This document shows, one piece after another, positions 40,481 to 50,733 of a stretch of DNA of 64,000 nt. This stretch comes from Clostridia bacterium (lineage in GTDB: Bacteria; Bacillota; Clostridia; Christensenellales; Aristaeellaceae): the NCBI GenBank assembly GCA_017527065.1, contig JAFXQO010000028.1:51121-115120 (forward strand), in the 5' to 3' direction. How positions within the stretch are numbered: the first letter of the stretch is position 1; each line of letters begins with the position of its first letter. Below the pieces are notes generated by a model. It was not told the DNA's origin and made no database searches. It saw only the letters and a program-made list of their open reading frames with translations. Made by a program: the position numbers and the translations under genes.

Positions 40481-41164
40481 ATGAGAGACGACTATCTGGG
40501 GCTCTTTCGGGAAAGGAAGCTGGCGCTCATCATGAGCCTGCCCATGAACCGCCCGGCCTGGTGCAGGGCGGCCTTTGAGGCGGGCGCGGACGCGGTAAAG
40601 GTTCATATCAACGTGGATCACCGGGCCAGCGGCACCCATTTCGGCCGCCTGGCCGAAGAACGGGAAGCGCTGGAGGCCATGCTCGCCGGCCGGCAGGGCC
40701 CCATGGGGCTGGTGCTGGGCGGAAGCCTGGAGCAGGCGGCGCCGGATGCGGAGGCGGCCCTGGAAATGCCCTTTTCCTTCTATTCCGTCTACGCCCATCA
40801 CATGCCGGCCTGGGCCATAGGGCGCAGGATCCTGATGGCCGCCTGCGACGCGTCCTATAGCATGGATGAGATCCGGGCGATGCCCGCCGTGGGGGCGGAT
40901 GTGCTGGAGGCCTCCGTGATCCCGGGCAGGGAATACGGCCAGCCCCTCTCCATGCGGGACCTGGCCCGCTACCGGGCCATCGCCCAGGCCGTGGACGCGC
41001 CCGTGGTGGTGCCCACCCAGCGGGCCATCCAGCCCAAGGAGGTTGGGGCGCTGATCCGGGCCGGGGTCCGGGGCCTCATGATCGGGGCCGTGGTGACAGG
41101 GCAGGAAGAGGATTCCATCGCCCGGGCCGTGGCCGCTTTCCGCAAAGCCATTGACGAGGTATGA
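40481..41164 (+). CDS. Uncharacterised TIM-barrel protein
   Basis: A 227-residue protein with the look of a phosphate-binding TIM barrel: FEAGADAVKVHINVDHRASG early, VGADVLEASVIPG in the middle, VVVPTQRAIQPKEV and a C-terminal phosphate-type loop AGVRGLMIGAVVTG. I cannot place it in a named family; relatives could include ribulose-phosphate-binding barrels and epimerases. It is 25 bases after the FAD oxidoreductase and one base before DUF4127, so the three probably act together. Confidence 0.6.
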   Translation: MRDDYLGLFRERKLALIMSLPMNRPAWCRAAFEAGADAVKVHINVDHRASGTHFGRLAEEREALEAMLAGRQGPMGLVLGGSLEQAAPDAEAALEMPFSFYSVYAHHMPAWAIGRRILMAACDASYSMDEIRAMPAVGADVLEASVIPGREYGQPLSMRDLARYRAIAQAVDAPVVVPTQRAIQPKEVGALIRAGVRGLMIGAVVTGQEEDSIARAVAAFRKAIDEV

Positions 41165-41165
41165 C

Positions 41166-42599
41166 ATGCGTATATTGTGTTTGCCCCTGGATTCCCGGCC
41201 CTGCAACGTCCGTTTCGTCGAAAGCCTGGTGACCTGGGCCGGAAGCGAAGCGGTCTTCCCCCGGCCGGAGGAAATGGACGATTACCGCCGCCCGGCGCCC
41301 CGCGAGGCCAGCCGGGCCTTTCTGCTCAGGGAACTGCCCCGGTGCGACGCGGCGGTCGTCAGCCTGGATCACTGGTGCTACGGCAGCCTGCTGGCCTCCC
41401 GGGAGGAGGCGGTCTCCGCGGAGGAGGCCCTGGACAGGGCCGAGGCGCTTCAGCGCATCCTGGAGCGCCATGCCCATATCCCGGTGTATCTGAACAGCGT
41501 GATACTGCGCTCCTCCATTTCCACGCTGACCCAGGGGGATCTGCGCTCGTACAACGCCATGACGGATTATTCCTTCTTTTCGGATCGCTTCCGGCAGCTG
41601 GGCGACCCGGCGGACGAAGCCCGGGCGGAGGAAGCCCGCCGGCTGATCCCGGACGTGGTGGAGCGGGCGCTGCGGCTGCGGAAGAGAAACCTGCTGGTCA
41701 ACGCCGCGGCGGTAGACATGGCGGCGGCCGGCTTCGCCCGCTCCCTGTGCCTGCTGCAGGAGGATTGCCAGACATACGGCCTGCCGAAGCGGGATCAGGA
41801 CGCCCTGCTGGAACGGCTGCGGGCAAAAAAGCCGCGCCGCGTCTTCCTGCGCAACGGCGCGGACGAGGGCAGCGCGTTTCTGGCGGCGGAGGCGCTGTCG
41901 CAGTCGCTGCCGCCCCTGGAGGCCGAATTCGTCTGGCTGGGAGACACCGGCTTTACGGCGGCCTACGAGGACCGGCCCTTCCGCGACAATGTGGAAAGCG
42001 CCTGTCGTGATATGGGCATCGTTGAAAAAGAGGACGCTGAAACCGTCTTTCTGATCTGCGGCCCGGAAGACGGAAAACAGCGGGAGGCGGCGGAAGCGGC
42101 GGAAAGGGCAGGCTACCCGGAGGCCTGCGCCCGCCGCGCGGACGAGCTGACCGCGACCGGAAAGCGGGTGTACCTGCTGGACGTGATCGCCGCCAACGGC
42201 GGCTGCGCCGCCCTGATCCGCCGCCTGCGGGGCGCGGACCGGCTGTGGGGCTATTCCGCCTGGAACACGGCCTCCAACGCCCTGGGCGTCCTGCTGGCCC
42301 AGGCCGTGACGGACAGCGCCCGGGGCAAAAAGAACGAGGCGTTCTTCCGGGAACGGCTGCTGGACGACGGCCTGTATCAGGCGATCGTCCGGCAGAAGCT
42401 GAACGGGCGGCTGTGGGAAAGGGGGCGGGATGTGTTCAGCCTGAGCGACAGGCCGGAGGCGGAAGCGCTGCTCAGGCGGCTGTTTTCTCAGGCCCTGCCC
42501 GGTTTCTGGTCCCTTCACCGCCTGCCGGATTACGAAATCACCCTGCCCTGGGCGCGCACGTTTGAAGCGGACGTGCGGGTGAAAGCGGAAGAGCCATAG
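41166..42599 (+). CDS. DUF4127 family protein
   Basis: A 477-residue protein of DUF4127, recognised by the N-terminal ILCLPLDSRPCN and the following VVSLDHWCYGSLLASR, LNSVILRSS and YLLDVIAANGG, LWGYSAWNTASNALG motifs. The family function is not established; the conserved Asp, Arg, His and Asn residues suggest an enzyme. The ATG at 41166 sits one base after the previous stop. As last gene of the ABC operon it is likely a cytosolic step in use of the imported substrate. It converges on the regulator gene with 12 bases between and no terminator seen. Confidence 0.8.
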   Translation: MRILCLPLDSRPCNVRFVESLVTWAGSEAVFPRPEEMDDYRRPAPREASRAFLLRELPRCDAAVVSLDHWCYGSLLASREEAVSAEEALDRAEALQRILERHAHIPVYLNSVILRSSISTLTQGDLRSYNAMTDYSFFSDRFRQLGDPADEARAEEARRLIPDVVERALRLRKRNLLVNAAAVDMAAAGFARSLCLLQEDCQTYGLPKRDQDALLERLRAKKPRRVFLRNGADEGSAFLAAEALSQSLPPLEAEFVWLGDTGFTAAYEDRPFRDNVESACRDMGIVEKEDAETVFLICGPEDGKQREAAEAAERAGYPEACARRADELTATGKRVYLLDVIAANGGCAALIRRLRGADRLWGYSAWNTASNALGVLLAQAVTDSARGKKNEAFFRERLLDDGLYQAIVRQKLNGRLWERGRDVFSLSDRPEAEALLRRLFSQALPGFWSLHRLPDYEITLPWARTFEADVRVKAEEP

Positions 42600-42611
42600 G
42601 ACGGCCGCGCC

Positions 42612-44858
42612 TCACTCGCCCGTCTCCCGGCCGCTCTCATACTGGCTCTTGCGCCGGTACTCGTTGAGCGTGAGGCCGTAATAATCCTTGAATTTGGCGG
42701 AAAAATACTGCAGCCGGCTGTAGCCGACGGCCTCGCAGATCTGCTCGTTGGTCAATTCGCCCTGATCGAGCAGGCGCGCGGCGTGCTTCATGCGCACCTC
42801 CTGGAGGTAGTCCACCAGCTTCTTGCCCGTTTCCTGGTGGAACACGCGGCTCAGATGCCCCGTGCTGATGCTCAGGGCGTCGGCGATGGCCTGGGTCGAC
42901 AGCTCCGCCGGCGGCATGCTGCGGATGTGGTGCACGGCGTACTGAACGATGCTGCGGTTGCTCTCGCTGCTCTCACTGAGCAGATAAGCGCTCAATGTCA
43001 TGCTGTCCCGCTTGAGGCGGCCGGAGAACTCGTCGATGTCTTCGATGTGGTAGTAGACGTTCATCAGGTCGTCGCCGTAAACGGCCTCCGGCGCGCCCTT
43101 CATGTCGTAGACCGACTTGCAGAGGAACGCGGCGGTCAGCAGCATGATGCTGCGCATGAGGCTCAGCGAGGGTTCGCTCGCCTTGAGCTGCGAGACGATG
43201 CCGTCCACCGTCTTTTCGATCTCCTCCCGCGACTGGCGGCGGATCAGCGCGGTGAGGTTGTAGATCTGGGCGATAAGCTGGGGCAGCGCGTCCTCGCCCT
43301 GCACGTGCGACACGCTGGTGTCGAACACGCACACCAGGCTCTTCTGGCCGAAATAGCGGGAGGACAGCGCGCGCCGGGCGCAGCGGAAGCTGGCGGGGAT
43401 CATGTCCGCCGTGGCGGCCAGTATGCCCACGCCGAAGCTGAGGCCGCGGCCCGCCCCGCCCAGCCTTTCGCCGGCCGTTTGCAGCAGCGCGGGAACCTGG
43501 GATTCGTCCCCGGCGTGGTTCACGAGATACACCCGCTCCTTCTCGCGGCTGTCGAAGGCGGCGACCGCGTAGGCCGGGGCGGAAAACGCCTCCAGGATCA
43601 GCTTTTCCTCCTCCTCGGAAGGCCGCGCGGACAGCACCACCACTTGGAAGAAGGGATGCGGGAAGTCGAGGCCCAGCTGGGGCATGGGCGAGATGTAGCG
43701 CGCCTCCCCGCTGACGAGGCAGTTGAGCCAGGCGGCCCGCAGCGCCGGACGGCTCTGAACGAGGAACCGCTCCCGCTCCTCCCGGTATTTGTTCATGTCC
43801 TGAAGGGCCGTTTCGATCTGCATGAAATGCTCGCTGGGCGAGGAGATGATGCCGTCGCCGGCGTTATCCGCAGCGGGTATATGGCGCATCAGGCGGCGCA
43901 TGGGCCGCGCGTAATTGGTCACAAGCACCCAGAGCACCCCGGCCATGCCCACGCACAGCAGGGCCACGCACAGCGCGACCCACAGGGAGATGGCGCTGTC
44001 GTAGCTGCGCAGCCAGCCCCCATCCGGGTGGGCCAGCACATAGGTGAAGCGGCCGGTGGAATCGCCGCTCTCCACCAGCAGGGTCTGCACGCCGTCCTGC
44101 AGCCGGACGGCCCGGGGCGCGGCGTCCGGCAGTGGCAGCTGCGCGCCGATGAAGGAGGTGTCCTGGGCGCTCCACACCACGCCCTGGAAATCCGTGAGGA
44201 AGATGCGGTCGCCCTCGTCCAGCGTGCGCAGGGATTTGCGCAGGAGGTCGAACAGCTTTTCCTCCTGCACGGAGATCACGGCCATGGGGTTCTCCCCCGC
44301 TGGGAACACGCCGGGCCAGGGCCGCACATAGACGATATACGGCACGTCCTCCCCGTTCTCCCGCATCACGCGGCGCAGCCAGGCGGAATCCTCCGGGTTC
44401 AGCCCGGTGAGGAAGGCGTAGTTGCTGGCCTGGACGGCGTACTTCTTGTCCTCCAGAAAGCGCACGCCCTCCGAGCCCACCGTCATGGCCTGGGCGGGAA
44501 AAAAGATGTCCACCCGGCTGCTCTGGGGAATGGCCGCGTTCACCTCGGCGCACCACCCGGCCAGCGCCCGGATCTCGCGGCTTTCGGCCGTATCCCGGGC
44601 GCAGACGGAGGCCAGCGTTTCCAAAAAGCCCTCCTTTGCCGTCAGGCGACGGACGGCCTCGCCGCGGATGGGCTCCATCACCTGCAGGTCGGCGTTGTCC
44701 GCCAGCACGGTGATCTGCTCGCGCAGGGTGAAGCGAAGCTCCTGATTGAGTATGGAGCTGTACACCAACTGCAGTATCGCCGCCAGCGTCACCGCGATGA
44801 CGGAAAAAATCACGACGATCCACATGCTGACCAGGTTCACGCTTCTCCTGCCGCTCAC
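42612..44858 (-). CDS. Membrane-anchored AraC-family sensor-regulator
   Basis: A 748-residue one-component regulator of the YesN/YesM-like hybrid type. A first membrane helix (about 12-34) and a second (about 293-318) enclose an extracellular sensing domain of about 255 residues, dCACHE-like. A cytoplasmic middle region follows. The C-terminal 100 residues hold the AraC double helix-turn-helix (LSTQAIADALSISTGHLSRV, NEQICEAVGYSRLQYFSAKF). Such proteins sense a sugar or binding protein outside and activate the neighbouring ABC importer. It lies directly next to the ABC operon, convergent with it, making that operon its likely target. Confidence 0.88.
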   Translation of the reverse strand: MSGRRSVNLVSMWIVVIFSVIAVTLAAILQLVYSSILNQELRFTLREQITVLADNADLQVMEPIRGEAVRRLTAKEGFLETLASVCARDTAESREIRALAGWCAEVNAAIPQSSRVDIFFPAQAMTVGSEGVRFLEDKKYAVQASNYAFLTGLNPEDSAWLRRVMRENGEDVPYIVYVRPWPGVFPAGENPMAVISVQEEKLFDLLRKSLRTLDEGDRIFLTDFQGVVWSAQDTSFIGAQLPLPDAAPRAVRLQDGVQTLLVESGDSTGRFTYVLAHPDGGWLRSYDSAISLWVALCVALLCVGMAGVLWVLVTNYARPMRRLMRHIPAADNAGDGIISSPSEHFMQIETALQDMNKYREERERFLVQSRPALRAAWLNCLVSGEARYISPMPQLGLDFPHPFFQVVVLSARPSEEEEKLILEAFSAPAYAVAAFDSREKERVYLVNHAGDESQVPALLQTAGERLGGAGRGLSFGVGILAATADMIPASFRCARRALSSRYFGQKSLVCVFDTSVSHVQGEDALPQLIAQIYNLTALIRRQSREEIEKTVDGIVSQLKASEPSLSLMRSIMLLTAAFLCKSVYDMKGAPEAVYGDDLMNVYYHIEDIDEFSGRLKRDSMTLSAYLLSESSESNRSIVQYAVHHIRSMPPAELSTQAIADALSISTGHLSRVFHQETGKKLVDYLQEVRMKHAARLLDQGELTNEQICEAVGYSRLQYFSAKFKDYYGLTLNEYRRKSQYESGRETGE

Positions 44859-44904
44859 AGCCTCTTCCTCCGATTACGTCTTTTCACCATACATTTTATC
44901 ATAC

Positions 44905-44933
44905 ATTATAACGGCTTGCCGGCTTTTTTTCAA
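44905..44933 (-). promoter_or_regulatory. Promoter of the AraC-type regulator
   Basis: On the reverse strand TTGAAA (44928-44933), 17 bp, TATAAT (44905-44910). Confidence 0.65.
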
Positions 44934-45006
44934 GGGAACGGTTTTCTTTTTCAGGACCCTCCCCTTTGCCGCGCCAACGCTCCTCATAGATTTAATCCGT
45001 CCTGCC

Positions 45007-45035
45007 TTGACAAGCGCGCCCCCTTCCCTTACTAT
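45007..45035 (+). promoter_or_regulatory. Promoter of glgA
   Basis: TTGACA at 45007-45012, 17 bp, TACTAT at 45030-45035. Confidence 0.6.
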
Positions 45036-45081
45036 GAAGGGGTCAGAAATCATCATAATATTGTTTGGAGGAGACTGAACG

Positions 45082-46524
<1,443 letters not shown>

Positions 46525-46550
46525 AAAAGCCAAAAAGAGAACAGAAAAGA

Positions 46551-46605
46551 ATGAAGAATGAATAATCATTGGTCTTCAAACCAGATTATTCATTCTTCAT
46601 TTTTC
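46551..46605 (+). terminator. Long AT-rich hairpin and T tract after glgA
   Basis: A perfect 16-bp stem (46551-46566 with 46585-46600), an inner 4-bp stem in the loop, and TTTTT next to the right arm. It would terminate glgA. The stem is almost GC-free, unlike every other hairpin here, so it may be a foreign repeat. Confidence 0.7.
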
Positions 46606-46613
46606 AGTATTCA

Positions 46614-47531
46614 TTAAACTTTCCTTGCGTTTTCCGCCCGCTTCAACACGTTCCACAGGTTCAGCCCCGCGATCTTCTCGATGTCGCCCTGCGTGTAGCC
46701 GTGCTTTTCCAGCAGGGCGAGCAGCCCCGGAAACGCCGAGGGGTCCCCCAGGCCCTGGGGCCACTCGTCGATGCCGTCGAAGTCCGACCCGAAGCCCAGC
46801 GCGTCGATGCCGCCCAGCTGCGCGATGCCGTCGATGTGGCGCAGCACGTCGTCCAGCGTCGCGCCGCCGCCGTCCCGCAGGAAGCAGCTGTAGAAGTTGA
46901 CGCCGATGAAGCCGCCCTTCTCGATCACGGCCTTCACCTGGGCGTCGGTGAGGTTCCGGCTGTGGCCGCACAGCGCCTTGAGGTTGGAGTGGCTGGCGAT
47001 GGGCGGCAGCGCGGCGTGTTCCACCACGTCCCAGAAGCCCGCCTCGTTCAGATGCGAGCAGTCCGGCAAAATGCCCAGGCGATCCATCTCCCGAAGCAGC
47101 GCAAGGCCGAAGGGCGTGAGGCCCTCGCTCGACGCGCCTTTCGCCGGGAAGCCGATCTCGTTGTCGAAATTCCAGGTCAGCGCGATCATGCGCACCCGGG
47201 CCGCCGCGTCGAACTCGTGAAGCCGCTCCAGGCTCCCCTCCAGCATTTCGCCGCCTTCGATGGAGATCACGCCGTGGGGCGTCTCGGGCGGGGCGTCCGG
47301 CAGGGCGTCCTGGAAAAGCGGCACGCCCAGCCTGTCCCGGGCGGCCAGCATGGCCTGTCCGTTCTCATAGGGATGGCCCTTCGGGCCGCCGGCGCCCGCG
47401 AACAGCGCGAAGGTCTGAAGGCCCACGCCGCCCTTCTCGAGCCTGTCGGCGGTGATCATACATTCCGCGGGGTCTTTTCCGTGAATGGCGACGGCGTACA
47501 GCGTGTCGCAATGGGCGTCGGCAACAAACAT
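46614..47531 (-). CDS. Membrane dipeptidase family protein (peptidase M19)
   Basis: A 305-residue zinc dipeptidase of the renal-dipeptidase family. Metal and active-site motifs are DAHCDTL (residues 5-11), the glutamate in ISIEGGEML, PDCSHLNEAGFWDV, IASHSN and FGSDFDG. No signal peptide is present, so despite the family name it is cytoplasmic. It would cleave dipeptides, including D-amino-acid ones from wall turnover. AGGAG lies about ten bases before the start at 47531; a possible promoter at 47587-47615 separates it from the upstream operon. Confidence 0.88.
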   Translation of the reverse strand: MFVADAHCDTLYAVAIHGKDPAECMITADRLEKGGVGLQTFALFAGAGGPKGHPYENGQAMLAARDRLGVPLFQDALPDAPPETPHGVISIEGGEMLEGSLERLHEFDAAARVRMIALTWNFDNEIGFPAKGASSEGLTPFGLALLREMDRLGILPDCSHLNEAGFWDVVEHAALPPIASHSNLKALCGHSRNLTDAQVKAVIEKGGFIGVNFYSCFLRDGGGATLDDVLRHIDGIAQLGGIDALGFGSDFDGIDEWPQGLGDPSAFPGLLALLEKHGYTQGDIEKIAGLNLWNVLKRAENARKV

Positions 47532-47586
47532 GTTTTCTTTCTCCTCAATCGTTCTTTTTTCCGGAGCCGCCTCCGGACACGCCGCT

Positions 47587-47615
47587 ATTATAGCACACGG
47601 CGCGGCCCGACGCAA
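47587..47615 (-). promoter_or_regulatory. Possible promoter of the M19 dipeptidase gene
   Basis: On the reverse strand TTGCGT (47610-47615), 17 bp, perfect TATAAT (47587-47592). Confidence 0.45.
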
Positions 47616-47623
47616 CGCCCGAT

Positions 47624-49153
47624 TCACTCGATCCGCTCCAGACGCTGGTTCACGTAATCCGAAATCATTTGAAGCTGCGAGACGATGTACTCGTCCCAGC
47701 GCCGGCCCGTCGTCTCGTTCAGCGCCGCGGCGAAGGAGGCGATCGAGGCGTTTTTTCCGCGGTTGTCGTCCACATAGCGGGCCAGCGCGGCAATGAACGC
47801 CTCCCGGCCCATCAGGTCGCGGGTCTCATGCAGCACCACCGCGCCCCGGTCGATCACCACCAGCTCGTATTCCCCCCGCGAGGTGAACCGGCTGGCGGCG
47901 CTGTCCACGGTCAGCCCCCCCGGCAGCGTGATTTGAAGCGCCTCCAGCGATTGATCGTTCAGCCGCTTCAAATAGCCGGCGTAGCCCTCCTTCTCCTCGA
48001 AGTACAGCAGCGCCGCGTAGCCGGCCACCGCGTCGGCAAGCCAGGGCTCCTTCTCCGGATTACAGCCCACCGCGCCGCCGAACCATTGGGCCGCGCACAG
48101 CCGCGCCACGGCCGCCTCCAGCGCGGCGCGCTTCGGGAGGCCGCACAGCCCGGTCGAAACCTGAATGATCCCCGGCTTCGACAGGCCCTCCCGCAGGTAG
48201 TCCGTCTCGATCAGCTCCAGCTCGTCAAATCCCATTTTGCCGAACCACGCCTCGTAGGTTCCGGCGGCAGAGAGGGCCGCGTCCAGCATGGCCTGCGCCG
48301 CCGCGCCGGTGCTGGCCCAGGCGCTCACGGCGAGGCCCCCCGCCGTCCCGCCGCGCCGCCCGTTCATCCGGCGGCTGAAGCACAGGCTGAAATCCCGCGC
48401 GTTTTCGGCCCGCACTGTCCAGCGAACCAGACCGTCCCCATCCGGCGCGGAGGCCGACGCCTCGCCCGTAGCCGCCACGATCCAGCCCTCGGGCAGCGTG
48501 AGCGCGGCCGTGTAGTCGGCCGGCTCGCTCATGAGGGGATCCGTGGCCGCCGTCCAGCTGTTCAGGACGAAATCGCCCGCCGTTTGGTCGTAGACCGCGG
48601 CCACGGGGTAAAAGTTGACCAGCCGCCAGCCGAGGCTCCCCCAGCCCAGCGCCCAGTTGTTTTCCGGCAGGAGCAGGTTAAAGGAAAGCTCGATCAGGGC
48701 GCGCTCGCCGGGCTGCGTCTCGCAGGCCACGCGCATGAACTGCTCGCTTGCGCCGCTCATGCCCCAGTCCGCCGCCTCGCCGTTGACGCGCACGCTGATA
48801 AAATCAACGCCCCCCGGCGCGTATCCGCCCGGAAAGGCGTTGTTCCATTCATCCTGATCGACCGGCATCGCCGCCGACCGGCGCAGCGTGTTCGCGTACA
48901 CGTTCAGCCAAACGCTGTCCTGCGGCCGCCCCGTGCCGTTCACGTAGTCCAGCCGCTCGCGGATGGCGATCGCCTGGTTTTCCAGGTCGACCGCCATATC
49001 CAGCGAATAGGCGCTGCGCGGCGTCTCCGCCTCGGCCAGCCCGAACACGGGCAGCACCTCGGCCACGATCATGCCGATCAGCAGCGCGGCCAGCACGATC
49101 GCCAGCACGCGGATCGTCAGGCTCTGCTTCTCTTTCCTGCTCTTTTTGCTCAT
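47624..49153 (-). CDS. Membrane-anchored M1-peptidase-like protein with destroyed zinc site
   Basis: A 509-residue protein with a short basic N-terminus and one membrane helix (about 13-32), the rest outside. The fold cues are those of an M1 aminopeptidase, best at RLCAAQWFGGAVG and PWLADAVAGYA. The zinc motif HExxH is RLCAA (351-355), and D374 stands exactly where the third ligand Glu belongs (18 residues after). The exopeptidase GAMEN motif is also not visible. It is therefore probably a non-catalytic binding or scaffold protein. It is last in the reverse operon led by the ZorA/ZorB-like genes, three bases after the dus stop codon. Confidence 0.75.
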   Translation of the reverse strand: MSKKSRKEKQSLTIRVLAIVLAALLIGMIVAEVLPVFGLAEAETPRSAYSLDMAVDLENQAIAIRERLDYVNGTGRPQDSVWLNVYANTLRRSAAMPVDQDEWNNAFPGGYAPGGVDFISVRVNGEAADWGMSGASEQFMRVACETQPGERALIELSFNLLLPENNWALGWGSLGWRLVNFYPVAAVYDQTAGDFVLNSWTAATDPLMSEPADYTAALTLPEGWIVAATGEASASAPDGDGLVRWTVRAENARDFSLCFSRRMNGRRGGTAGGLAVSAWASTGAAAQAMLDAALSAAGTYEAWFGKMGFDELELIETDYLREGLSKPGIIQVSTGLCGLPKRAALEAAVARLCAAQWFGGAVGCNPEKEPWLADAVAGYAALLYFEEKEGYAGYLKRLNDQSLEALQITLPGGLTVDSAASRFTSRGEYELVVIDRGAVVLHETRDLMGREAFIAALARYVDDNRGKNASIASFAAALNETTGRRWDEYIVSQLQMISDYVNQRLERIE

Positions 49154-49156
49154 TGG

Positions 49157-50131
49157 TTATCCTTCCATCCCTTTCTCATATGCCCTCAGCAGCCGCTCCA
49201 TATCCGCCAGCGACTGCGTGCGGTTAATCTGTTCCCTCACGCGGGCGCAGCCCGGCAGGCCCTGGATGTACCAGGCCACGTGCTTGCGCATTTCCCGGAC
49301 GCCCACCCGCTCGCCGATGTATTCCGACTGCATCCGCGCGTGCCTGAGCGCCAGATCCACCCGCTCGTGGAGCGTGGCGGCCGGGCAGGCTTCGCCCCGC
49401 AGCGCCGCCCTGATCTCGCGGAACACCCAGGGATTGCCCTGAGCGCCCCGGCCGATGGCCACGCCGTCGCAGCCAGTCTCCCTGCGCATGGCAATAAAAT
49501 CCTCCGCGCTGCGCACGTCGCCGTTGCCGATCACCGGAATGGACACCGCCGCCTTCACCCGGGCGATCACGTCCCAGTCCGCCCGGCCGGCGTACATCTG
49601 CTCGCGGGTGCGGGCGTGCACGGTCAGGGCGCTGGCCCCGGCCTGCTCGGCCCGCCGGGCGATCTCCACGGCGTTGACGTGCTCCCCGTCCCAGCCCGCG
49701 CGGAATTTCACCGTCACCGGCAGGCGCGTTCCCTTCACCGTCTCCGCGATGATTTTTTCCGCCTTCTCCGGCGTCTTCATGAGCGCCGAGCCCTCGCCGT
49801 TGGACACGATCTTGTGGGCCGGACAGCCCATGTTGATGTCGATGAACTGAAAGCCGGCGTCCGAGAGCTGGTTCGCCGCCTCGCGCATTTCATCGGGCTC
49901 GCGCCCGAAGAGCTGCAGGCCGAGGACGCCCTCTTTTTCCGATTTCCGCATGAGCTCCCGCATGGCGCGGGTGCCCTTGGGCGCGCAGAGGAAGCCCTTC
50001 GCGCTCAGCATCTCGCTCACAGCCCAGGCCGCCCCCTGTTCGAAGCACAGAAGCCGCATGGGCATGTCCGTCACGCCCGCCATGGGCGCGAGGCCGGCCC
50101 CTTCGGGCAGCTGGATCCCGCCGATCCTCAT
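49157..50131 (-). CDS. dus: tRNA-dihydrouridine synthase (DusB type)
   Basis: A 324-residue FMN enzyme that reduces uridine in tRNA D-loops. It has LAPMAGVTDMPMR at residues 14-26, the catalytic cysteine in DINMGCPAHKIVSNGEGSAL, VTVKFRAGWD, LTVHARTREQMYAG and VIGNGDV, GVAIGRGAQGNPW for FMN phosphate. The start at 50131 overlaps the stop of the upstream membrane-protein gene by 4 bases. The pseudo-peptidase gene follows by three bases. It is a housekeeping gene embedded in an unusual operon. Confidence 0.92.
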   Translation of the reverse strand: MRIGGIQLPEGAGLAPMAGVTDMPMRLLCFEQGAAWAVSEMLSAKGFLCAPKGTRAMRELMRKSEKEGVLGLQLFGREPDEMREAANQLSDAGFQFIDINMGCPAHKIVSNGEGSALMKTPEKAEKIIAETVKGTRLPVTVKFRAGWDGEHVNAVEIARRAEQAGASALTVHARTREQMYAGRADWDVIARVKAAVSIPVIGNGDVRSAEDFIAMRRETGCDGVAIGRGAQGNPWVFREIRAALRGEACPAATLHERVDLALRHARMQSEYIGERVGVREMRKHVAWYIQGLPGCARVREQINRTQSLADMERLLRAYEKGMEG

Positions 50132-50706
50132 GGCCGCGCCGGAGCCGTCGACGGCCGGGCGGTCGGCTGCTCCTCCTCGATGATGAGCTGCGTCTGCACG
50201 AGCTGGTCGATCTTCCAGCGGCCCTCCTGCCGCACCAGGCGCACGGTGTAGCGCCCGCCGTACCAGCTGGGCGGCGTGGCCGAAAGCGCGCCGCTGGTAA
50301 CCAGCCGCTTCTTGCCGCTGACCACCTCGCCCACGATCTTCGGCACCCGCTCCACGATGGTGGCGGTGGCACTGTTTTCCCAGGGCCAGGCCCACACCCA
50401 CTCCAGCGACAGGCGATACTGGAAATCGGTGATGGTGTAGTCGATGTAGGGCGAGGCGCTGCTCAGGCCGATGTTCAGCGTCTCGTCGGAGAGCAGGAAG
50501 TCGTTGGTGAAGAAGTTTTTGAGCTCGTCGGCGTTCTCGCGGGTCAGTATGACCGACGTGCGCGCCGTCATGCCGTCGTTCAGCAGGAGATAAATGTTGG
50601 CCGTGTTCATGGCCAGATAGAAGGCCAGTATGAGCAGCGCCGCGATGACGGTGAACATCGCCAGCCGCGTGGCCACGAACGAGAAAAAGCGGTGAATATA
50701 CTTCAC
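50128..50706 (-). CDS. Single-pass membrane protein of unknown function
   Basis: A 192-residue protein with one N-terminal membrane helix (about 14-33, RLAMFTVIAALLILAFYLAM) and an outside domain ending PTARPSTAPARP. The part WYGGRYTVRLVRQEGRWKIDQLVQTQ looks like an NTF2-like beta strand pair, but I cannot assign a family. It starts 27 bases after the rhamnosidase gene and overlaps dus by 4 bases. With the pseudo-peptidase and the motor pair it makes four membrane proteins in one operon. Confidence 0.65.
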   Translation of the reverse strand: MKYIHRFFSFVATRLAMFTVIAALLILAFYLAMNTANIYLLLNDGMTARTSVILTRENADELKNFFTNDFLLSDETLNIGLSSASPYIDYTITDFQYRLSLEWVWAWPWENSATATIVERVPKIVGEVVSGKKRLVTSGALSATPPSWYGGRYTVRLVRQEGRWKIDQLVQTQLIIEEEQPTARPSTAPARP

Positions 50707-50733
50707 GAATCAACCATTTCCTTTCCGCGCGCT

